Shown here: in pieces, positions 1-5,275 of the stretch
Position numbering within the stretch: the first letter of the stretch is position 1
How the letters are laid out: the number at the start of each line of letters is the position of its first letter
DNA from: Actinomycetota bacterium
GTDB taxonomy: Bacteria > Actinomycetota > Actinomycetes > UBA12327
Direction: 5' to 3'
DNA length: 10,984 bases
Assembly: GCA_026392555.1 (NCBI GenBank)
Contig: JAPLBW010000216.1
Location: 1 to 10,984 of the forward strand
The notes under the pieces: generated by a model
Told to the model about the DNA's origin: nothing
What the model saw: the letters and a program-made list of their open reading frames with translations, nothing else
The model's database searches: none
Made by a program: the position numbers and the translations under genes

Positions 1-344
1 CGTTTGAAACTCTGGACGCTGACTACCGTTGGCGACTGGTTACAACGGCTTCCAAGTGGGCGGCTGTCGTGGCGCAGTTGGCGTTGGAGGTTGATTACCC
101 CAACTTCAAGAATGAGGTTGAGGACAAGAAACACAAAGCCGCGTACACGGAGGTTTGGTACGCGCTGCTTGCTCTTGACCAGAGCCGTTACGGAAGCCCG
201 TGGCACGACGAGCCGTGGTACAACGCAGACGGCGACCCGTACCCAGCCAAAGAGGACGACCTGCCAATCACGTTCGTTAGCTACCTAGATGACGAGCCTA
301 CGACGGCGCAAGGTGGCAGCGACCCTTTACCACCCGCCGCATAG
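1..344 (+). CDS. 3' part of a small conserved actinophage/actinobacterial protein of unknown function (5' end outside window)
   Basis: The frame is open from the first complete codon at base 3 and ends with TAG at 342-344, so the gene begins upstream; a GTG at 69 is an internal candidate start but the protein sense reads smoothly through it. The visible part contains 'DADYRWRLVTTASKW', 'VDYPNFKNEV' and 'YTEVWYALLAL', followed by an acidic, proline-rich tail ending in PPAA. From memory, the DYxNFK..V...Y..VW..L pattern is typical of short uncharacterised proteins in actinophage and actinobacterial genomes; no catalytic motif, signal peptide or membrane segment is visible. Its last 15 codons overlap the open frame of the downstream membrane protein. 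Function unknown. Confident that it is coding, less so about the family. Confidence 0.75.
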   Translation, partial: FETLDADYRWRLVTTASKWAAVVAQLALEVDYPNFKNEVEDKKHKAAYTEVWYALLALDQSRYGSPWHDEPWYNADGDPYPAKEDDLPITFVSYLDDEPTTAQGGSDPLPPAA

Positions 345-520
345 GTTACGCAGGGGCGGTTGCTCTTCTCGCAACCGCCTCGGTGTTCCCTGACAGTCCT
401 GCGGCGTGGCTCACAGTAACGCTGGTGGCAATCGCCTCCGGTGCGGTGCTGGCCTTAGCGATAGGGGGACTGATGTTTCCCAAGTCGCTTCGAGGGAAAC
501 GAAAGGAAGTGGCGAAATGA
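293..520 (+). CDS. Small two-helix membrane protein, start not resolvable (possibly frameshifted)
   Basis: This frame is open from 293 to TGA 518-520. It encodes two hydrophobic segments, about 'IGYAGAVALLATASVF' and 'AAWLTVTLVAIASGAVLALA', split by a short 'PDSP' turn and ending in a basic tail (KSLRGKRKEVAK). That layout fits a two-pass membrane protein of holin-like size, but nothing proves lysis function. Its stop overlaps the next ATG as ATGA (517-520), which supports translation. No ATG, or GTG with a ribosome site, precedes the first helix in this frame. An ATG at 289 in another frame would give MTSLRRRKVAATL, a good positively charged N-terminus, and joins this frame if one T of TTT 326-328 is removed. 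Alternatively it is reached by -1 frameshifting from the upstream gene at CCCTTTA. Confidence 0.55.
   Translation, partial: RAYDGARWQRPFTTRRIGYAGAVALLATASVFPDSPAAWLTVTLVAIASGAVLALAIGGLMFPKSLRGKRKEVAK
353..381 (+). other. Strong hairpin inside the membrane-protein frame
   Basis: Bases 355-363 (GGCGGTTGC) pair perfectly with 371-379 (GCAACCGCC) around a 7-base loop; a G-T and a G-C pair extend the stem outward to 353/381. No T-tract follows, so it is unlikely to be an intrinsic terminator. It lies 25 bases after the CCCTTTA heptamer, longer than the usual 5-9 base gap of frameshift stimulators. It could be a coincidence of GC-rich coding sequence or an mRNA structure affecting translation. Confidence 0.5.
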
Positions 521-738
521 ACTCCAAGATGCTTTTGCCGATGCTAAACAAGACTGGCGAGTACGCCTGTATTGAGGTGTCGCTGAACGAAACCGACACC
601 GTGGCGGCGATGAAGGTGCGCTTCAATTTGCCACGTCGTAGCCTGTACGTCGCAAGTGGCGGCACCGTCGAACTGCTGCCTCGTGCGGAGGGTGACGTGG
701 GGCTGCCGCTGTCCGAGTTTGTGGTCAGTCTGAACTAA
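517..738 (+). CDS. Small unknown protein (73 aa)
   Basis: The ATG at 517 is preceded by a good ribosome site, AAAGGAAG at 502-509, with 7 bases spacing, and overlaps the upstream TGA as ATGA, which implies translational coupling. An ATG-less upstream extension to GTG 406 is open but lies in the membrane-protein gene and reads as junk, so 517 is preferred. The product (MNSKMLLPMLNKTGEYACIE...) is mixed beta-like with no membrane segment, no cysteine motif (one Cys) and no motif I recognise. Its C-terminus is 'GLPLSEFVVSLN'. The position just before the structural genes is the only context clue. Function unknown. Confidence 0.7.
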   Translation: MNSKMLLPMLNKTGEYACIEVSLNETDTVAAMKVRFNLPRRSLYVASGGTVELLPRAEGDVGLPLSEFVVSLN

Positions 739-749
739 TCCGTTTGGGA
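736..749 (+). promoter_or_regulatory. Copy 1 of a stop-codon-adjacent intergenic motif TAATYCGTWTGNGA
   Basis: TAATCCGTTTGGGA starts on the stop codon of the 73-aa gene. Near-identical copies occur at 6690-6703 and 10034-10047, each at the start of an intergenic gap. After 19 bases comes TAGGAT (769-774), a possible -10 element; copy 2 has TAACCT at the same spacing. A weak inverted repeat GTAGG...CCTAC follows in the same gap. A promoter or processing role is inference only. Confidence 0.4.
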
Positions 750-804
750 AGCGGCTGCCGTGCGGGGGTAGGATTTCATTTACCTACTTACTAGCGACGG
801 AATA

Positions 805-2697
805 ATGAACCCCGAAGACCTTTCAGAAGTCAAATCATCGGCGTACCCCAAGTTGGAGCGGGTTCCCGGTAAGCAAAACTGGGTGGATCACGCGGGCGGC
901 CTGCCATCGTACATCGAACGAATTGCCAAGCACCTTCACTACGAGAAGGGCTTTCCCATTGGTACCGCTATTGCTATTGCCGTGAACACCGTGAAGCGTT
1001 GGGCTTCTGCTGGGACCGTTACAAAGAAATCCGGGCATCAGGTCACAGCGAAGACGCGAGCGCAAGCCGCTAAAGCCGTTGCCGAGTGGGAAGCTAAGAA
1101 GAAGTCCGGCTCCGCGAACATGAAAGCTGCGAAGGCCGCGAAGAGTATGAAGGAATCAGCGGAAGACGAGCCGCAGGAATTGACGCTTCTGATGGAAGCG
1201 GAGTGCCTAGAGCTAGTTGCTGATCCGATTGACCTTACGGAAGAGGTTGCCAACAACCTTGTTCGCTATTACAAGCACCCTCGTAAAGCTGCCGAGCGTC
1301 TTGCTCGCGGCACAATGAGCGACGAGAAGGGCGCGTGGAAGATGAGCGCGGAGGAACGCGCAGCGGTCGCTGACCGTTTCACGTCACGCCTCGGGCTTCT
1401 CGAAGGCGTTGCTACGGCTTTGTCGAACTCCGAGTCGCCCGCCCTGTCGGTTGCAACCGGTTATCAGTTTTTGGGAGCGTCAGATCAGCCGATCAAGTTG
1501 GGAGAAGTCCCGGCGGCTGATGATGTAGCCGTTCGCGGTTTGTTTGCTCAGATGGAACCCGAAATTGTTGGGTTGCGTCGCGCCATTGCAACCCTCACGG
1601 AAGCAAAAAAGAAGTCTTGTAATTGCTGGAACGGTTACGAGCGCGTTCCCGGTACCAAGCCGTGCGCGCCGGGTTCGTGCCGTAAATGCGATAAGGCTCG
1701 CAAGGACAAGAAGCTAGACGAGGCTAAGGCTGTCTCGGCAACAAAGTGTGAGAAGTGCAATCACTCGATCTCTTTCCACGACAAGAACGGCAAATGCTCT
1801 GATTGCGCTAAGGCCAAGAAACTTAGTGAAGCCTCCAAGAAGGGTATGCGCGGCGAGCAAATGCCGGAACCGAATACGGAGCCTGCGGGGGAACCAAAGG
1901 ACGAAATTAGTACCGCAAGCGACGAGACAAGCCGCGTCAAGCACCTACAATCGCGTCTTGATTCCCTCGGTTTTGAAACCAAGGTGGACGGTCACTTCGG
2001 TAAGAAAACTTTTGAGCGTGTCAAGGAGTTCCAGTTGCACTCCGGCCTAATCCGAGATGGCGTTGTCGGTCCTAAGACAACTGAAATGTTGCGGGACGCG
2101 CCTCACCCCGACGAAATCAGCATTGATGCTTCACCCGAGTTGCTGCCTAGGGAGTCGGCTTCCGAAATGGGTACTGATTCTGAGGTTAGCTCCGTCATTG
2201 GTGACGACCTGAACCTAATGAACCCGGTCGTGCCGAGTGAGGTTCCCCGCGAGCCGGACAAGTTCACGCCTCCAACGGCTCGCCCGATGAAGAAGAAAAA
2301 GAAGCCCGCCAAGTCAATTCTCTTCAAGGGCTTGGGCGTAGGCGAAGCTCAATCCAACCCTGATGTCAAGGAACTTCAAGCTGACCTAAGCGCAACGGGT
2401 TACAAAATGGAAACCGATGGTCGGTTCGGGCCTCAAACCGAGCAGACCGTCAAGCGGTTCCAGCGTAAGTACGGCCTAAAGGCTGATGGTGTCGTTGGTG
2501 ACAAGACGATGCGTACCTTGAAGGGCGTGTCTAGGCATTTGGCAAGCATTGATGAGGCAATGGTTGAGCAGCAGTTCGCTAATGACGCTACTGAGTGGGC
2601 TGACGCTCGTGACACGGTTGTTCAGTTGAGTCGTGAGCTTGCCGAGTCAGAGCAAAAGGGTGAGGTCGCGCGGCACGCGACATTGCCGCGAAGTTGA
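805..2697 (+). CDS. Large modular phage structural protein: phage 'VPGKQNW' domain, two cysteine clusters, two peptidoglycan-binding repeats
   Basis: Predicted 630 aa from ATG 805; the ribosome site is poor (ACGGA just upstream). Domains in order: residues ~12-95, a domain with 'VPGKQNWVDHAGGLPSYIER' and 'AVNTVKRWA...TRAQAAKAVAEWEAKK', which I recall from actinophage head proteins; ~115-265, helical and acidic; 272-295, cysteines C272, C274, C287, C292 and C295 around 'GYERVPGTKPCAPGSC'; 315-334, a CxxC...CxxC zinc-ribbon-like cluster (C315, C318, C331, C334); ~376-432 and ~518-575, two PG_binding_1-type repeats with the hallmark 'DGxFGxxT', 'FQ' and 'DGVVGxKT' positions, separated by a proline/lysine-rich linker (PMKKKKKPAK). 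No peptidase or lysozyme domain is seen, so it probably binds rather than cuts cell wall. The C-terminus (HATLPRS) looks out of frame: the -1 frame reads ARDIAAKLKRLPDGTFAP into the next gene, so the two may be one protein. Confidence 0.85.
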   Translation: MNPEDLSEVKSSAYPKLERVPGKQNWVDHAGGLPSYIERIAKHLHYEKGFPIGTAIAIAVNTVKRWASAGTVTKKSGHQVTAKTRAQAAKAVAEWEAKKKSGSANMKAAKAAKSMKESAEDEPQELTLLMEAECLELVADPIDLTEEVANNLVRYYKHPRKAAERLARGTMSDEKGAWKMSAEERAAVADRFTSRLGLLEGVATALSNSESPALSVATGYQFLGASDQPIKLGEVPAADDVAVRGLFAQMEPEIVGLRRAIATLTEAKKKSCNCWNGYERVPGTKPCAPGSCRKCDKARKDKKLDEAKAVSATKCEKCNHSISFHDKNGKCSDCAKAKKLSEASKKGMRGEQMPEPNTEPAGEPKDEISTASDETSRVKHLQSRLDSLGFETKVDGHFGKKTFERVKEFQLHSGLIRDGVVGPKTTEMLRDAPHPDEISIDASPELLPRESASEMGTDSEVSSVIGDDLNLMNPVVPSEVPREPDKFTPPTARPMKKKKKPAKSILFKGLGVGEAQSNPDVKELQADLSATGYKMETDGRFGPQTEQTVKRFQRKYGLKADGVVGDKTMRTLKGVSRHLASIDEAMVEQQFANDATEWADARDTVVQLSRELAESEQKGEVARHATLPRS

Positions 2698-4154
2698 AGC
2701 GTTTGCCTGACGGCACGTTTGCTCCGAAGGGGCGGGGTTCGGTACTTCGGGCTGGCGACAAGGTTGAGGTTCCTCACTTCGGCGGCGAGAAGTCGCAGGC
2801 CATTGTGCGTGATTACGGTAAGGGCGGTTTGCGCGCTGAGGTTGTTGGCGGCGGAAAGAAGGGTTACGAATACAAGATTGCTGCCGAGCCTGAGTCCCCC
2901 GAGCCTAAGTCCCCGGGAACGGGAGGATTTTTTGCTGAGAGTCCGAAGCGGGCTGCGATCACCAAAAAGTTGCGTGACGAGTTCCCCGAGGACTATCACA
3001 ACGCTTTTGGAATGGACAGCGAGCAGGGGGCTAAAGACCTTGCCGACGCAATGAACGCCCTTGTTGCTTCTAAACCAGATGGGCGGGTAACTTGGAAAGA
3101 AGCGATGACCGCTGCTCGCGGTTTGGAGGATAAGCACCCGGAGGTAACGGATACGGTTGTGCGCGACGACATTCACGCAATTCTTTACGAGAATGACAAG
3201 CTCACGAAGGACGAAATGGCGGCTGAGAAGAAGTTGCGTGACGATAACGCGGCTGACGACGCCGAGCGAGCCGCTGAAAAAGAGGAAGAGAAGCGCATTG
3301 ACGATTTGTTTGCGAGCGCGAAGCTCGATGTTGGTGACGAGAACGCTGAGAGCCAAGTCAAAAACGCCCTTGCGTCGCGCTACAAGGAAAGCGCGACAGA
3401 CCCACGCGAAAGGGGCTTGACTTGGAAGGAAGCTGGCGAAACGCTAAAAGCCTTTGAGGACGTGGACGGCGGCACGACGGATACCGTTGTGCGGGGTAAT
3501 CTCGATGATTTCCTGTTCGACAATGGGCTTTACACGAAGGAAGAGCAAGCGGCTGAGAAGAAGTTGCGTGACGATAACGCGGCTGACGACGCAAAGGACG
3601 CTAAAGACAGAGCCGACAGGAAAGCGGCTGATGCCGAGAAGGAAGCTCGTGACGCTCCCGATCCACCCGAGTCACCGGGAACTTATGTAGATACCAATGA
3701 GCCAAAAACACCCGGTGACAACATTGGTGATAACTACAAGTCGGTAAGGGATTTGTCTCCCGGCCAGCCTTTGACGCTTTCGGACGGCAAAGAGTACGTC
3801 TACGAAAAGCAGCCTGATCCAAACAAGCCGTTCCATGTCATCAAGTCCAAGGATGGTAAGTCACGCGCTATTCACGGCGGAATTGTTCCACCGAAGGTTG
3901 GCGAATCACCGAAGTCGCCGGGAACGGCGAAGTCTGACGGTAAGCCGCCCGGTACGGGCTTTGAAGCATTTGCTGACTCTCGTGGAACCGACGGGATGAT
4001 TGACGACATGCTTGCTCCGAAGGCGAAGCCAGCCAAGGACGATGGCAAGGTTCCTGCTCCCCCTCGCTCGCCGGGAACCAAGGCAGAAGAAGTATCCGAC
4101 CTTGACCGGCAGCGAACGAGACATGATCGCGCTTTATGCCGCCGCTTACGTTGA
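2694..4154 (+). CDS. SPGT-linked modular protein with a duplicated acidic helical domain; unknown function
   Basis: 486 codons from TTG 2694, which overlaps the upstream TGA as TTGA and has no ribosome site, so it is either coupled to or fused with the preceding gene. Residues ~1-65: 'LPDGTFAPKG' plus a small beta/KOW-like module ('LRAGDKVEV...QAIVRDYGKGG'). Residues ~80-300: two gapless copies of a 110-residue helical unit; W134/W244 lie in 'TWKEA' and 176-190/286-300 are identical (AAEKKLRDDNAADDA). 'KPDGRVTWKEA' resembles an EF-hand loop, but the first acidic ligands are missing. Residues ~345-400: another small beta-like module ('LSPGQPLTLSDGKEYVYEK'). SPGT linkers are at bases 2910-2921, 3672-3683, 3915-3926 and 4068-4079. 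The last ~17 codons (DRQRTRHDRALCRRLR) look out of frame; skipping one base near 4101 continues sensibly to 4263. I do not recognise a function; probably a minor virion protein. Confidence 0.8.
   Translation: MKRLPDGTFAPKGRGSVLRAGDKVEVPHFGGEKSQAIVRDYGKGGLRAEVVGGGKKGYEYKIAAEPESPEPKSPGTGGFFAESPKRAAITKKLRDEFPEDYHNAFGMDSEQGAKDLADAMNALVASKPDGRVTWKEAMTAARGLEDKHPEVTDTVVRDDIHAILYENDKLTKDEMAAEKKLRDDNAADDAERAAEKEEEKRIDDLFASAKLDVGDENAESQVKNALASRYKESATDPRERGLTWKEAGETLKAFEDVDGGTTDTVVRGNLDDFLFDNGLYTKEEQAAEKKLRDDNAADDAKDAKDRADRKAADAEKEARDAPDPPESPGTYVDTNEPKTPGDNIGDNYKSVRDLSPGQPLTLSDGKEYVYEKQPDPNKPFHVIKSKDGKSRAIHGGIVPPKVGESPKSPGTAKSDGKPPGTGFEAFADSRGTDGMIDDMLAPKAKPAKDDGKVPAPPRSPGTKAEEVSDLDRQRTRHDRALCRRLR
3219..3262 (+). 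repeat. 44-bp perfect direct repeat, copy 1
   Basis: Bases 3219-3262 are identical to 3549-3592. The copies are 330 bases (exactly 110 codons) apart and both encode AAEKKLRDDNAADDA at the end of each helical unit. Base-level identity over 44 positions contrasts with the more diverged rest of the units, suggesting local gene conversion or a recent duplication. Confidence 0.9.
3549..3592 (+). repeat. 44-bp perfect direct repeat, copy 2
   Basis: Second copy of the repeat at 3219-3262, in the same reading frame. Recombination between the copies would delete exactly 110 codons without breaking the frame. Confidence 0.9.
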
Positions 4155-4263
4155 TTCGGGCGGAACTGATCCGGTGATTATTGAGGCTTTGCTGGTTGCT
4201 GAGGTAAGCGACCTAACCTTTGATGAGTCCCTATCACTTGTGGAAGGTATGCTGGAACAATGA
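4102..4263 (+). CDS. Probable C-terminal continuation of the SPGT-linked protein in the +1 frame
   Basis: This frame reads 'LTGSERDMIALYAAAYVDSG', then 'TDPVIIEALLVAEVSDLTFDESLSLVEGMLEQ' and TGA at 4261-4263, a convincing acidic helical C-terminus. TTG 4102 and ATG 4123 are possible starts, but neither has a ribosome site. Removing one T from CTT (4101-4103) in the upstream gene gives SPGTKAEEVSDLTGSERD, and 'EVSDLT' reappears later in this same segment, which favours one protein over two. I therefore read it as the true 3' end of the preceding gene, separated by a single-base frame change; a separate 46-53 aa gene is less likely. Confidence 0.55.
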   Translation: MTGSERDMIALYAAAYVDSGGTDPVIIEALLVAEVSDLTFDESLSLVEGMLEQ

Positions 4264-4274
4264 TCCTTAGCTGC

Positions 4275-4302
4275 TTGACTTCTTGTGTCACTCCGCTATA
4301 CT
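4275..4302 (+). promoter_or_regulatory. Near-consensus sigma70/sigmaA-type promoter
   Basis: TTGACT (4275-4280) and TATACT (4297-4302) are spaced by 16 bases. Each differs from the TTGACA/TATAAT consensus by one base. Expected transcription would start near 4309, about 20 bases before the AAGGAG ribosome site and ATG 4328. It lies in the only gap within 805-6692, so it probably drives the SPGT gene at 4328 and possibly the downstream capsid genes. Confidence 0.7.
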
Positions 4303-4327
4303 TGTCGGTAACGACCAAGGAGCAGCT

Positions 4328-5275
4328 ATGAACATCATCTTCCGTCCCGAACTTCACCCGCGTAACCGCCTTGGGCGATTCCGTGAGATTCTTGGCTCCC
4401 TAAAGCCCGGTGATTCCGTTTCGTTGCCTGACGGCGTAAAGGTTCAAAAGCGTGGGCGCGGGGCGTTTCGCGTTACAAACAGCAGGGTAAACCCCGCAAT
4501 GCGCGGAACTCGTTACCCATACAAACTAATTGGCCCGCCAGTTCGTGACATTACGCCAATGTCGGCTAGGAACTCCGGGGATAAGACTGCCGCCGATACT
4601 GTCGTTCGGCTAGTGACCAACGAGGTTTCAGGAATGGACAGCGCCCCGGCTTCTCCGGGCGTTCCCGGTCGTTTGTCACCGGAAGCGAAAGCCGCTCAGG
4701 TTCAGCGCGTTCGTGACAGCTTGCTAATGACAAAGGATTTGCCGGGTAAGGGCTTGGACGCTAAGAAAACCCGTCGCGTGCTTCCCCCAATGTCACCGGG
4801 AACGGGCGGGCTTGACGAAAACAGCATCATTGACATTACGGGCAAGGCGGAAACCGCAGTTGAGGTCGCATCCGATCAGTTTGACGCAATGGCCGAAGAT
4901 CAAAATAAAGTTTCCGACATTGGCTTTGATGATGTGCAGGAAACGATCAGGGAAATCAACCGGTCGCTTGCGGATGGAACCGAGCCGGATTGGTACGACG
5001 CGCACGACGCAATCAAGCAGGTGTACGTCAATGCTGAGGACGAAGGTTGGATAAACGGCCACGTCCAAAAGCAAGGACTGTTGGATAACATTGCTAAGGC
5101 TGAAAATGCGCTGATGATGGCTGAGGATTCCTACGACCAGATGATCGAAGATACTTCGCCGCAGTCACCGGGAGGGCGACGCTTTTGCTCCCCTCGCGGG
5201 AGATGGTGGCCTTGCACCGGGCAGTACCTTGGGTGCGAATCAGGGCAGTATTTCGATGACCGGCGCAAAGATTGA
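4328..5275 (+). CDS. Second SPGT-linked modular protein, N-terminal part; unknown function
   Basis: ATG 4328 follows a strong ribosome site, AAGGAG at 4317-4322, with 5 bases spacing; the frame is open back to 4283 but this start is clear. It opens 'FRPELHPRNRLGRFREILGS', resembling the 'HPR..GRF' N-termini of phage minor head proteins, then a small beta-like module ('LKPGDSVSLPDGVKVQKRGR') akin to those of the upstream gene, MSPGT at 4790-4804, and an acidic helical region up to about residue 278. The last ~35 codons ('GRRFCSPRGRWWPCTGQY...') are Cys/Trp/Arg-rich and unlike the rest. Skipping one G in GGG 5174-5176 instead gives SPGGDAFAPLAGDGGLAPGS and runs into the next frame, so 4328-6692 is probably one ~788-residue protein. 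Confidence 0.8.
   Translation: MNIIFRPELHPRNRLGRFREILGSLKPGDSVSLPDGVKVQKRGRGAFRVTNSRVNPAMRGTRYPYKLIGPPVRDITPMSARNSGDKTAADTVVRLVTNEVSGMDSAPASPGVPGRLSPEAKAAQVQRVRDSLLMTKDLPGKGLDAKKTRRVLPPMSPGTGGLDENSIIDITGKAETAVEVASDQFDAMAEDQNKVSDIGFDDVQETIREINRSLADGTEPDWYDAHDAIKQVYVNAEDEGWINGHVQKQGLLDNIAKAENALMMAEDSYDQMIEDTSPQSPGGRRFCSPRGRWWPCTGQYLGCESGQYFDDRRKD

Noticed and set aside
4..288. 94-codon + strand frame at the window start (Arg/Thr-rich)
   Set aside because: It overlaps the better-supported frame ending at 344 and has a composition typical of an out-of-frame reading.
406..516. Upstream extension of the 73-aa gene to GTG 406
   Set aside because: This stretch codes for the membrane protein in another frame, and ATG 517 has its own ribosome site and ATGA coupling.
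1631..1648. 18-base sequence ACGGTTACGAGCGCGTTC identical at 8881-8898
   Set aside because: Both copies encode GYERV in otherwise unrelated proteins; short shared peptide plus codon preference explains it.
2622..3356. Long open frame on the - strand (244 codons) opposite the SPGT gene
   Set aside because: It is an antisense shadow of a strongly coding + strand region, has no ribosome site, and its product resembles no family I know.
4283..4327. Upstream extension of the second SPGT gene to GTG 4283
   Set aside because: The extension overlaps the promoter and the ribosome site, and ATG 4328 has an ideal AAGGAG at 5 bases.
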